Shown: piece by piece, positions 1 through 8,030 of the stretch
Layout: the number at the start of each line of letters is the position of its first letter
How positions within the stretch are numbered: position 1 is the first letter of the stretch
Source: Desulfobulbaceae bacterium
Lineage (GTDB): Bacteria; Desulfobacterota; Desulfobulbia; Desulfobulbales; Desulfocapsaceae
Reading direction: 5' to 3'
NCBI GenBank assembly: GCA_031287565.1
Contig: JAITSS010000040.1
Span: 1-33,223 of the forward strand
Length of the DNA: 33,223 nucleotides
Made by a program: the position numbers and the translations under genes
The notes under the pieces: generated by a model
The model's database searches: none
What the model was told of the DNA's origin: nothing
Seen by the model: the letters and a program-made list of their open reading frames with translations, nothing else

Positions 1-147
1 TGTGAATGTTATGACTCATCTTTTTGCCTCCGATGTGATTCAATCATTTCCCGCAGTATAGCCTGCGCCTGAAATAAAGGCCAGCTACGAATCGGAATAT
101 GATCGCACGGAACTGAACACTTAATTTATATCGCCTGCGGTCTGGCT

Positions 148-1059
148 TTGGGCGGGCCGTTGCTGCTGTTTGGCTGGCCAGAGACAGAGAAAGAAAAACG
201 CCGCGAGCGCCACGGCAAGCCCTCCAAGACTGACAATATTTTGCCGCCCTGGCAGGTCTTCACCGGTTTATCCATGACCGTGTTGCTGACCTATATGCAG
301 TGCCACGAAAAACCACTGTTCCTAAAGCTGGCCATCTGCAGCCTCTGGTGGAGCTTGTGCGCCTCCATCGTCATTTTTTTGGAGCATGGCCCGAAAAAAG
401 GCGCGGCCATCGTTTGGGCAAGGCTGCGCTCCATGCCGTCATCGGGCGTGGAGATACTCAAATTATTGTGGCATTCGGGATTCGCCCTACTCGAATTCGC
501 CATCAATCTCGTTCTTCTCATCATCTCATTTTCCCTGACTGTCATCTGCATTCTTGCAGCGGTCGCCATTCCATTGACGACGCTGGGCGCGCTCATGGCA
601 GTACCTATCGCCGCGATCAGCGCATTATGCATCAACGTGGGTTTGTGCCGTCTCCTATGTGCGATTGTAGAATCCATTTCTCCAAGTCTCGAAGACTATT
701 TTTCCGGCCTTTGGTGGAATTGGCACAGAAGGGAAGGCGCTCAGAGGCAACAGACGCACGGCAATCAAGAACAATCGCACGGCCAGGAACAATCGCGCGA
801 TTATGAGTATTCAACAGGTCAGAAAAACGCCAGCGATGATTGCCGACAATCGGACGAAGAGCGCGATTACGCCGCCGTCCTTGGCCTTGGCGACCTCCGA
901 AGCGTTACAGAAATCAAACGGCGATACCGCCAACTCGCCGCGCAATACCATCCCGACAAGGTGAACCACCTCGGCCCCAAATTGCAGGAGACAGCGGCAA
1001 ACGAGACGAAAAAAATCAACGCGGCCTACGAATTTTTCCGCCGCCGATACAATCTCTGA
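148..1059 (+). CDS. membrane-anchored J-domain (DnaJ-like) protein
   Basis: The C-terminal ~65 residues form a J-domain: a YAAVLGLG helix-I start, a basic helix II (KRRYRQLAAQY), the HPD motif at residues 268-270, and a KINAAYEFFRRR helix. Such domains stimulate the ATPase of DnaK/Hsp70. Hydrophobic segments at about residues 40-76 and 115-170 predict a membrane anchor. A Gln/His/Glu-rich linker (about 195-235) leads to the J-domain, so this is a class III J-protein, not DnaJ itself. The start is doubtful. The only open start codons are TTG at 148 and the weaker CTG 142 and ATT 124. The frame is open from 103 and encodes another hydrophobic stretch (LIYIACGLALGG), with a stop at 100-102 just before it. 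No good Shine-Dalgarno is visible. The gene may have lost its real 5' end or carry a frameshift. The family is secure, the start is not. Confidence 0.75.
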   Translation: MGGPLLLFGWPETEKEKRRERHGKPSKTDNILPPWQVFTGLSMTVLLTYMQCHEKPLFLKLAICSLWWSLCASIVIFLEHGPKKGAAIVWARLRSMPSSGVEILKLLWHSGFALLEFAINLVLLIISFSLTVICILAAVAIPLTTLGALMAVPIAAISALCINVGLCRLLCAIVESISPSLEDYFSGLWWNWHRREGAQRQQTHGNQEQSHGQEQSRDYEYSTGQKNASDDCRQSDEERDYAAVLGLGDLRSVTEIKRRYRQLAAQYHPDKVNHLGPKLQETAANETKKINAAYEFFRRRYNL

Positions 1060-1485
1060 CAGCAATTACGCAGCAACTATTTTAGTTTTATATAAATTAT
1101 TGGATGAAGGAGCGGTATCGCCCACAAATTTCACAAATCGCGGGCACGGATACGGCTAGGTTTTGGATACCGCTGCGGGCGGCGAGTTCCGCTCCCAGGG
1201 GCATTCATGTATTTGCGATGGGGATGATGCCGCGCCGACGCAAATCCAAGCGATCCGCGTCCCAGCAAGCGCCGATGATCGGGGCCATGAAGAATGCGGC
1301 TGCGGGCCTAGCCAGGCGAGGCGAGGCGGCGATGACGGCGGCCCACAGTGTCTCGGAATCAATAAGCGCGTTTGGCGTGAAACATGGTTGCGGCGAGTGA
1401 AAACTGAAAACCAAAACCGCCCGCGCGCATTATTGATTCCGATGCCAGTCGCGGCGGGCGGCGAAACGCCTGCGGAACGCGACCG
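1060..1485. other. gene-poor stretch, no recognised gene
   Basis: About 425 bp lie between the J-protein and the end of the EAL gene. Open frames exist on both strands (for example plus 1104-1400 and minus 1205-1414), but none has a convincing ribosome site or a recognisable domain. Base composition stays GC-rich after an AT-rich patch at 1075-1102. Near 1448-1484 a long imperfect inverted repeat (GTCGCG ... CGCGAC, with an inner GGCG-aaa-CGCC) could end transcription of the minus-strand EAL gene, though it has no U-tract. Confidence 0.4.
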
Positions 1486-2691
1486 TCAATTCAGCACGGT
1501 CGAGATGACATCGACGCACAAAAGCCTTTCATCCGACAGCCTGTGGATGTAGGTGGCGATATTTTCTTTTGTTATCACATTCTTGTAAATTTCAGAGAGA
1601 TAACCAAGCCGCCCATCCTGGATCGCCCCCAATCCCTTGGTGAAAAAATCGCGGAAAAACCACGAGGCGTCGTTGCTCGCGCCCACTGTCACCACCCCGT
1701 GCGAGCCGACCTGATAAACATGCGAAAGCTGGCGTCCGCGCATGTTGCAGACAAAGCAGCGGATGCAGTAGTACGGCAGTTCCCGCGCCAAAGCGAGGAG
1801 CGCCTGCGGGTTGGCCAGCTCCCGTTCATTATCCGGGATCAGTCGGCGGAGTTGCTCAACATCGTTTTCAATTTTGCCGATCATCTCGCCGCGCCGCCGC
1901 ATCTTGACCATATCGCGCGACGCCCTAATCGACAAAATGCTGTCGAGCAGGTCGCGATCGGTGAAATCGGTTTTCGGCTCGGCTTCGGCTTTGGCGAAAA
2001 TCCAGCCCTGAAAATACCGGCCCCTGGCGGCGACGCAGCGCTCAAGCTGATAGGGTGTTTCAACGCCTTCAAACAGCAGGTCGAAGCCGGAAATATCGCC
2101 AAACGCGGCCATGGCCTGACAAATTTCAAAGAACGAGCGATGACTGTCCACCCGCTGGACGATCGAGCTGTCGATTTTCACGATGTTCGGATCAACGTAG
2201 GCGATGCGCTCAATCGACGACGCGCCCTTGCCAAAGTCGTCAATCGCCAAAAGGCAACCCATGCGGCGGTAATCGGCAAGCAGACGGCTGAATTCGTCGA
2301 TGTCGGCCAGCAGCTCTTCCTCGGTCACTTCGATGACGATATTTTTCGGGTCGAGGCCGAGGGCGCCGACCATGGTCAGAATCTGGCTTTCATCCCGGTC
2401 ACCGTCCTGCCCGCGCCGCTCCAGAATCCAGGACGGTTTCAGATTCATAAACAGTTTGGCCCGCGAGCCGGATGCGGCGAATTTTTTCAGGGCCAGCGTG
2501 CGCACATGCTGGTCAACCACCAGTTTATCCAGGTCGGGAACCGTTTTATCTTCAAAATACGGACCGAGGGTCTTCACCTTGCCGGCGCGCACTTCACGGG
2601 CCAGCACCTCGTAGGCAAAGACGGACAGGTCGTCGGCGGAGATAATCGGCTGGAAAAACGGCTGCACATAGTTGAGGTCGGGAAGATTCAT
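1486..2691 (-). CDS. EAL-domain c-di-GMP phosphodiesterase with C-terminal sensor-like domain
   Basis: The 401-residue protein has an EAL domain over about residues 8-245. The EAL signature is EVL at 28-30. The residues needed for metal binding and hydrolysis are all visible: E28, N83 (FMNLKPS), E121 (IEVTEEE), D151/D152 (DDFGKG), K172 (VKID), E208 (FEGVE) and Q228 (YFQGW). It should therefore hydrolyse c-di-GMP to pGpG. The remaining ~150 residues resemble the PAS-like C-terminal domain seen after EAL in YkuI-type proteins, a likely ligand-sensing part. No membrane segment is seen, so it is probably cytoplasmic. Its ATG overlaps the TGA of the upstream hemerythrin gene (ATGA), so the two are translationally coupled. 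I infer that oxygen or redox state sensed by the hemerythrin tunes this enzyme. Confidence 0.9.
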   Translation of the reverse strand: MNLPDLNYVQPFFQPIISADDLSVFAYEVLAREVRAGKVKTLGPYFEDKTVPDLDKLVVDQHVRTLALKKFAASGSRAKLFMNLKPSWILERRGQDGDRDESQILTMVGALGLDPKNIVIEVTEEELLADIDEFSRLLADYRRMGCLLAIDDFGKGASSIERIAYVDPNIVKIDSSIVQRVDSHRSFFEICQAMAAFGDISGFDLLFEGVETPYQLERCVAARGRYFQGWIFAKAEAEPKTDFTDRDLLDSILSIRASRDMVKMRRRGEMIGKIENDVEQLRRLIPDNERELANPQALLALARELPYYCIRCFVCNMRGRQLSHVYQVGSHGVVTVGASNDASWFFRDFFTKGLGAIQDGRLGYLSEIYKNVITKENIATYIHRLSDERLLCVDVISTVLN

Positions 2692-3158
2692 TGCGCGCCC
2701 TCCAGACCAGCCGCCGTCCGACCTCCGGCGGGGAGATCGCAGTCACCCAGAGTGCCGATATAGCCTTGCACGATTTCGGCGTACATCCGATCCTGTTTAT
2801 TGATATGGGCAATCCACCAGCTTTTCAGGAAATCGAGATAGATACCGGAGTCATGTAGGCGTATGGCCTCGCTGGCCTTGAAAAACGATTCACGAATCAG
2901 ATTGGCGTGCAGGCGCTGATGGTTGGAAAAGTTCGGATACGCCGCCGCCCGCAACAGTTCCTCCTCGGTCGAAAAATGCAGTTTGGTGTAGCTGTCCATC
3001 ATGGCGAACGCGGTATTTAAAAAATATTCGCCCTTGTTTTGGTGGACGAAAAAGGCCAGGGAATTGATGACGCTGACAATTCCCCGGTGCTGGTCATCTA
3101 TGATGGGAATACCGAGGCTGTTGACATCCGTCCACTCAATCAGAAGCGCGCAGTTCAT
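2688..3158 (-). CDS. bacteriohemerythrin
   Basis: A single hemerythrin domain fills this 156-residue protein. All diiron ligands are visible in the standard spacing: H24 (DDQHRG), H61 and E65 (HFSTEEE), H80 and H84 (NHQRLH), and H118 and D123 (HINKQD). It is expected to bind O2 reversibly at a non-heme diiron site in the cytoplasm. The family serves in oxygen sensing or delivery in motile microaerophiles and anaerobes. The last ~25 residues (Gly/Ala-rich) lie beyond the domain. The gene heads a two-gene minus-strand operon with the EAL phosphodiesterase and overlaps it by 4 bp, which argues for a signalling role over storage. The ribosome site is weak. Confidence 0.93.
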   Translation of the reverse strand: MNCALLIEWTDVNSLGIPIIDDQHRGIVSVINSLAFFVHQNKGEYFLNTAFAMMDSYTKLHFSTEEELLRAAAYPNFSNHQRLHANLIRESFFKASEAIRLHDSGIYLDFLKSWWIAHINKQDRMYAEIVQGYIGTLGDCDLPAGGRTAAGLEGAQ

Positions 3159-3364
3159 ACATTCACCATGTTGAAAAGGTTAGGAGTAGGGATGTGGAGC
3201 AAAAAAGACATCCTTTCAAAGAGTATTCCTGAACCTCTTTCGTTGACAAGAGAAAATGGCCATCGACGCACAGCATTCTGGAAAATGAAGCCACCCCGCC
3301 TCCTATCCTGACTCGATGTGGCCCCATACGAGATGGTTTCAGCAAATCATCGGCAATCGTTGGC
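3159..3364. other. intergenic region upstream of the hemerythrin operon
   Basis: About 205 bp with no supported gene. It must hold the promoter of the minus-strand hemerythrin-EAL operon, but I see no convincing -35/-10 pair or -24/-12 site facing that way. Confidence 0.4.
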
Positions 3365-3400
3365 AAAAAAAATCGGGGATCGCTTGCCACACGATCCCCG
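3365..3400 (-). terminator. intrinsic terminator of the metF-like gene
   Basis: On the minus strand a 9-bp perfect stem (CGGGGATCG / CGATCCCCG, plus-strand 3374-3382 and 3392-3400) with a 9-nt loop is followed by an A-run on the plus strand (3365-3372), which is a U-tract in the RNA. It lies 55 bp after the stop of the metF-like gene. Confidence 0.88.
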
Positions 3401-3454
3401 ACACGCCGGGCACATTCAGGACAGGGCGAAATCAAGCCGCGCCGCCCGCATTGC

Positions 3455-4999
3455 TTAAACCCCTGGGCACTTTGTGTGGTCGCGCTCCAGATAGAAATTT
3501 TTCCAGGCGCTGGTGCGCTTCAACGAGGCGTCATAGGTGATGAGAGGCCGGTCACGGAGTTCGTCCAGCTCATGGAAGTGTTTGAGCCGGTCGTAGGCGG
3601 CGGCCCAGATGCAATCCTTGTCGCCCGCTTCGCAGCGCCCATGCAAAGAGCCGCCGCAGGGGCCGTTGCGCATATTTTTTGAACAGGAATTCATCGGGCA
3701 AAGATAGGCGGTGTCCGGCAAACCGCAGTCGCCGCAATCAGAGCAACCATACAAAATATGCTTGGAGTCCTTTTCAATCATGTGGCAAGCCGATCCCAAG
3801 AACTGACAAAAGAGATTTTCCTTATCGAAAAGACGAACCAATCGGACAATTAGCGGGTGCAATCCGCGTCCCTTGCGGAAGGCGGTGGCGTGCACCAGCC
3901 GGGAGATACGGTACAAAAGTGTGATATGATCGCGCTCTTGTTTATCATCAGGCGAGGGAACCGCGTCGTCAGGCTCGCCAAAATAGAAAAATTCATCCGG
4001 GAAGGAAAACTGGATTTCCTTATAAAACTCGCGCCAGTCGTCTTTGGCGAAACTATCCGCCAATTCGATAATCGCGAAAAATCCTTCCGGCCGCGCTAAT
4101 CCGCCCAAATAACCGGCGGCAAAGCCCAATCCTTTGAAAACCGCCAACTGTTTGGCCGCCAGCTCCTGGAAAAATTGTTTCCCTTTGTCAGGGCCAGCGG
4201 CATATTTTTCAATTTGTTCATATAAGGCATCGGCAACCGCGCAGCCAGGCAGTTTGCCCTGGTTGAACATCCTCGCCACCACCCTATTCAGGACGTAGAC
4301 ATTGCCGATCAGTGGCTGATCGCAAGCGTTTTCGCGCATAAACCTTTGCACTTCCGCGAATTTGCGCATGTCATAGCCCAGTTGCGGCAACACCCATTTC
4401 GCCCCGGCGCCAATCTTGCGCAACAACTTGTAGTATTGGGGAACCAGCTCGCTTTCGTGTCGTTTGAAGGGATTGACCGTACAACCGGCGAAAAACGAGC
4501 AGCGCGGCAAGCGTTCCATCGTGTCGCCGCGTCCCGGCAATTCCAGACCAGCGTTCATGGCCGAAATCAGCGCCAAAAGCGAGGTGGAATCGAGGTCAAA
4601 GACGCCGGTCGGACGCTTGGGATTGCCAACCATCGGCAGATCCCCGGACAAGGCTAAAATGTTGTTGGTTCCGGCGGCGGCATTGCGCCACAGCGCCGAT
4701 TCGATTGAAGCGCGGTTCATGTCTTTGCAGGTCAGATGCAGCACCACGTTGTCGTGGTACTCATCATTTAACAGCATCGCCATAGCGTCCGGCGGCAGCA
4801 TTGGATTGCCGCCAGGATTGTCGGTGAGGGAAACCCAGGAAATGCGTTCATCGGCCAAGAGACGCATGGCCAGATTCAAGGACGCGGTGGGTTTCCCATC
4901 ATCAGGCGATAAAGGGAAGCCGCGCATGGCCACCACCTCGGCGCCAATCGGAAAATCGACATTAGAACCAGTCAGTATGTCCTGAAATGTCTTTCTCAT
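3455..4999 (-). CDS. metF: methylenetetrahydrofolate reductase, MetF–MetV-type fusion
   Basis: The 514-residue protein combines an N-terminal MetF-like TIM barrel (about 1-300; note SLTDNPGGNP and ILALSGD) with a C-terminal Cys-rich domain. That domain (about 400-500) carries clustered cysteines in GCSDCGDCGLP, CPMNSC, NGPCGG and GRCE. It matches the MTHFR C-terminal (MetV) domain, a separate subunit in acetogens. MetF reduces 5,10-methylene-THF to 5-methyl-THF for methionine synthesis or the Wood-Ljungdahl methyl branch; the Cys-rich part likely binds Zn or FeS. Start ATG 4999 is chosen because a strong AGGAGG (plus-strand 5007-5012) precedes it at 7 nt; an upstream in-frame start at 5041 would put that site inside the coding region. 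The gene diverges from nfnAB, suggesting linked one-carbon and electron metabolism. Confidence 0.88.
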   Translation of the reverse strand: MRKTFQDILTGSNVDFPIGAEVVAMRGFPLSPDDGKPTASLNLAMRLLADERISWVSLTDNPGGNPMLPPDAMAMLLNDEYHDNVVLHLTCKDMNRASIESALWRNAAAGTNNILALSGDLPMVGNPKRPTGVFDLDSTSLLALISAMNAGLELPGRGDTMERLPRCSFFAGCTVNPFKRHESELVPQYYKLLRKIGAGAKWVLPQLGYDMRKFAEVQRFMRENACDQPLIGNVYVLNRVVARMFNQGKLPGCAVADALYEQIEKYAAGPDKGKQFFQELAAKQLAVFKGLGFAAGYLGGLARPEGFFAIIELADSFAKDDWREFYKEIQFSFPDEFFYFGEPDDAVPSPDDKQERDHITLLYRISRLVHATAFRKGRGLHPLIVRLVRLFDKENLFCQFLGSACHMIEKDSKHILYGCSDCGDCGLPDTAYLCPMNSCSKNMRNGPCGGSLHGRCEAGDKDCIWAAAYDRLKHFHELDELRDRPLITYDASLKRTSAWKNFYLERDHTKCPGV

Positions 5000-5055
5000 A
5001 TTCCACCTCCTTCTCGCTGATTTTTTGACCGCGAAAGCCATCCGGATTCGCTGGC

Positions 5056-5061
5056 AGTATA
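5056..5061 (-). promoter_or_regulatory. possible -10 box for the metF-like gene
   Basis: TATACT on the minus strand lies about 57 nt before the ATG at 4999. The sequence 17-18 nt upstream is a poor -35 match, so this is only a candidate. Confidence 0.35.
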
Positions 5062-5413
5062 CAACAGCGCGTAAAAAGAATGGAAGGAAATATGCTACTT
5101 TGTGGTACTTGGCTGACTAATGAATACGCCGAATCACTGATTTCACCCGTGTTTTGGGCCGAGGCGCGTGGGGCAATTCCCACAGTCAAGCATCACGGAC
5201 AAGCGGGGAATATATCAAGAAAATTGCTATGAAATCGCGCCGTTCCCGCTTGACGACTGACAGCGAAACACGCTAAAGCTTGTCCGCTTCAGGGGACGGC
5301 GCGGCATCGCGGGCGGACTCCAGAAATTTCAGCTCATTCGTGACGGGGCATGAAGTAGCATCGCCTCGTTTAATTTCCACTATCGTGATGTTCAATCGCT
5401 TACAGGAGGTTCT
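5062..5413. other. divergent intergenic region, metF-like gene / nfnAB
   Basis: About 350 bp separate the two divergent units. No gene is supported. TTGACG at 5250-5255 could be a -35 for nfnA, but the match 17 nt downstream (CTAAAG) is weak. I found no recognisable riboswitch core. Confidence 0.4.
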
Positions 5414-6250
5414 ATGTTTCCCATCATCAGACGAGAAGAAATGGCGTCGGGCACGATTATCCTTAATGAAATCGTGGCGCCAATGATCGCCAAAAAGGCG
5501 CGTCCGGGCCAGTTCGTCATTCTGAAATCCCACGAGGAAGGCGAGCGCATTCCGCTGACCATGGCCGATACCAACCCGGAGAAAGGCACCGTCACCATTA
5601 TTTATATGGTCGTTGGCAAAAGCACAGCCCAGTTCCGCGACTTAAAAGTCGGCGACTCCTTTCAGGACATCATCGGGCCGCTCGGCAAAGCGACGCATCT
5701 GGAAAAAGTCGGCAACGTCGTCTGTGTTGGCGGCGGCACCGGCATCGCGGTTCTGCACCCAATCACCAGGGGCTTGAAAAAAATCGGCAACAACGTCACC
5801 TGCATCATCGGCGCCCGTGATAAAGAGCTTCTCATCATGGAAAAAGATATGGAAAAGGCCAGCAACCAGATGATCGTCTGCACCGATAACGGTTCCTACG
5901 GTCGTCACGGCTTCGTCACCGACGCTTTGAAAGACCTGATGGACGCGGGCCAGGTTGATATGGTGGTGGCAATCGGCCCGGTGCCGATGATGAAGGCCGT
6001 CGCCAATCTGACCAGAGAAAAGAAAATTCCGACTCTGGTCAGCCTCAACCCGATTATGGTGGACGGCACTGGCATGTGCGGCTGCTGCCGCGTCACGGTT
6101 GGCGGCAAGATGCTGTTCGGTTGCGTCGATGGTCCGGAGTTTGACGGGCATCAGGTCGATTTTGACGAGCTGAACATGCGCCTCAAGTCGTATCGCGAGG
6201 AAGAAACCAAGTGCTACAACGAGTACTGCACGATGCGCGACGCCCAATGA
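5414..6250 (+). CDS. nfnA: NfnA/SudB: ferredoxin-dependent NADP transhydrogenase, small subunit
   Basis: This 278-residue protein belongs to the ferredoxin-NADP reductase superfamily. It has an N-terminal FAD-binding barrel, the nucleotide motif VCVGGGTGIAVL (about 104-115), the AIGPVPMM loop, and the [2Fe-2S] Cys motif GMCGCCRV followed 12 residues later by another Cys (FGCVDGPEFDG). In NfnAB the small subunit handles NAD(H) and passes electrons to NfnB, bifurcating NADPH electrons to NAD+ and ferredoxin, or the reverse. Older annotation calls this pair sulfide dehydrogenase SudB/SudA. A clear AGGAGG (5404-5409) sets the ATG. nfnB follows after 81 bp in the same direction. Confidence 0.9.
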   Translation: MFPIIRREEMASGTIILNEIVAPMIAKKARPGQFVILKSHEEGERIPLTMADTNPEKGTVTIIYMVVGKSTAQFRDLKVGDSFQDIIGPLGKATHLEKVGNVVCVGGGTGIAVLHPITRGLKKIGNNVTCIIGARDKELLIMEKDMEKASNQMIVCTDNGSYGRHGFVTDALKDLMDAGQVDMVVAIGPVPMMKAVANLTREKKIPTLVSLNPIMVDGTGMCGCCRVTVGGKMLFGCVDGPEFDGHQVDFDELNMRLKSYREEETKCYNEYCTMRDAQ

Positions 6251-6331
6251 GGCCCTCGCCCCAATGAACTAAGACGCCCGACCGCGCGGTTGGGTGACGA
6301 AACGCTATCCTTTTTTCTTACAGGTGAAAAT

Positions 6332-7744
6332 ATGTCCGAAAAACGTTCCGCCTCAAAAATCGACCGGGTTGCCATGCCGGAGCAGGACCCCAAAGTCCGC
6401 GCCAGAAATTTTCTTGAAGTGCCCACGGGATACACGATGGAAATGGCCCAGGCGGAAGCCGAGCGCTGTCTGCAATGCGCCAAGCCGGGTTGCGTGCAGG
6501 GATGCCCGGTCAGTGTCGATATTCCCGGATTCATTGATATTTTAACCCGCGGCGATGTCAGCGGCGCGGTGCAACGCATCTGGCTGAAAAACGCTTTGCC
6601 CGCCGTTTGCGGTCGGGTTTGCCCACAGGAAATTCAATGTGAAGGCAACTGCATTTTAGGCAAAAAAGGCAAACCGGTGGCCATCGGCAACTTGGAGCGC
6701 TTCTGCGCCGATTATGTGCGTGAAAACAGCAAAGACGAAGCCTTGCCGGAAAAACAGCCGTCCACCGGCAAAAAGGTGGCGGTGGTTGGCTCCGGGCCGT
6801 CCGGACTGACTGTCGCCGGTGATCTGATTGTCAAAGGCCATGAGGTGACGATTTTTGAAGCCTTCCACAAGGCCGGCGGCGTTCTTGTTTATGGCATTCC
6901 GGAGTTCCGTCTACCGAAAGACATCGTCGCGCAATCGGTGAATTTTCTTGAGCAACTGGGCGTCAAGGTCGATTGCAACGCTGTCGTTGGCCGCATCGTC
7001 AGCATGGACGAGCTGTTCGCCCAAGGCTATGACGCCATCTACGTCGGCGTCGGCGCCGGTCTGCCGAAGTTCATGAATCTGCCCGGCGAAAACTCGATTG
7101 GCATCCTTTCGGCCAACGAATATTTAACCCGCGCCAATCTGATGAAAGCCTATCAGTTCCCGAAAGTCGATACGCCGATCCCGATTGGCAAAAACGTCGT
7201 GGTTTTAGGCGCTGGCAATGTCGCGATGGACGCCGCGAGAACCGCGATGCGCCTGGGCGCCGAGTCGGTAAAGATTGTCTATCGCCGTTCCCGCGCCGAA
7301 ATGCCGGCCCGCGCCGCCGAAATTCATCACGCCGAGGAAGAAGGCATCGAAATGTGCCTCCTGACCAATCCCACCCAGTATCTGGCTGATCAGAACGGTC
7401 GTTTGGTTGGCATGGAATGCCTGAAGATGGAATTGGGCGAGCCGGATGAGTCGGGCCGCCGCAAACCAGTGGCGGTCAAGGGTTCGGAATTCCGCATTCC
7501 CTGCGACCTCTGCGTGGTCGCGGTTGGTTCCGGCGCCAACCCGCTTCTGACCTCCGACACCGCCGACATGAAGACCAACAAGTGGGGCTATATCATCGCC
7601 GATGAGAAAAACGGCAAAACCACCAAACGCGGCGTCTGGGCTGGCGGCGACATCGTCACTGGCGCGGCCACCGTCATCCTGGCCATGGGCGCGGGCCGCC
7701 AGGCCGCCGATTCGATTCATGATTTTCTGACCTTCGGCTGGTAA
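6332..7744 (+). CDS. nfnB: NfnB/SudA (GltA-like): transhydrogenase large subunit
   Basis: This 470-residue protein is a glutamate-synthase-small-subunit-like flavoprotein. The N-terminal Cys clusters (CLQCAKPGCVQGCP and CGRVCPQEIQCEGNC) hold two [4Fe-4S] centres. They are followed by an FAD Rossmann motif (VVGSGPSGL), an NADP-type motif (VLGAGNVAMDAARTA) and a closing GGDIVTGAATVILAMGAGR. With NfnA it forms the electron-bifurcating NADH-dependent ferredoxin:NADP+ oxidoreductase. GltD of glutamate synthase is the alternative, but the neighbouring NfnA and the absence of a GltB gene argue for Nfn. ATG 6332 is preferred over an in-frame start at 6290 because AGGTG sits 5 nt upstream. Confidence 0.9.
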   Translation: MSEKRSASKIDRVAMPEQDPKVRARNFLEVPTGYTMEMAQAEAERCLQCAKPGCVQGCPVSVDIPGFIDILTRGDVSGAVQRIWLKNALPAVCGRVCPQEIQCEGNCILGKKGKPVAIGNLERFCADYVRENSKDEALPEKQPSTGKKVAVVGSGPSGLTVAGDLIVKGHEVTIFEAFHKAGGVLVYGIPEFRLPKDIVAQSVNFLEQLGVKVDCNAVVGRIVSMDELFAQGYDAIYVGVGAGLPKFMNLPGENSIGILSANEYLTRANLMKAYQFPKVDTPIPIGKNVVVLGAGNVAMDAARTAMRLGAESVKIVYRRSRAEMPARAAEIHHAEEEGIEMCLLTNPTQYLADQNGRLVGMECLKMELGEPDESGRRKPVAVKGSEFRIPCDLCVVAVGSGANPLLTSDTADMKTNKWGYIIADEKNGKTTKRGVWAGGDIVTGAATVILAMGAGRQAADSIHDFLTFGW

Positions 7745-7771
7745 TTTCTTCATTCCGCTTTTCAGCAAGCG

Positions 7772-7809
7772 AAAAAACGGCCACGATAGCATTCGTGGCC
7801 GTTTTTTTT
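7772..7809 (+). terminator. intrinsic terminator after nfnB (possibly bidirectional)
   Basis: A perfect 15-bp inverted repeat (7772-7786 and 7793-7807) with core CGGCCACGA / TCGTGGCCG and a 6-nt loop ends in a T-run to 7809. The mirror A-run lets it also work on the minus strand, where the cheC-like gene ends ~220 bp away. Confidence 0.93.
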
Positions 7810-8030
7810 GCAGCATTGTCGCCTGGCGGCATCATGAAGCTTTAGCGACAATGGCCTCCGATAATCATACTCCAAGCGGCGCACTCCTCAACCATCCGCC
7901 GCCCAGAGCGATTTCCTTCGCCGGGTCGCAGAATGTATCGAACCAGGCAAGCGGATTCAATCAGCGTTTCTTCAGGATTTTACCAAGGAGCGCGAAAAAT
8001 CGCGGGTGAAAGAAGAGCGAAGCGGAAACA

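Noticed and set aside
2..61. Possible end of a plus-strand gene at the left edge
   Set aside because: Only 19 codons before a stop; too short to tell from chance.
1104..1400. 98-codon plus-strand frame in the gap after the J-protein
   Set aside because: No ribosome site, no domain, and equally long frames on the opposite strand.
1543..2763. 406-codon open frame antisense to the EAL gene
   Set aside because: It lies fully on the opposite strand of a gene with all catalytic residues; it has no domain and the composition of a GC-rich shadow.
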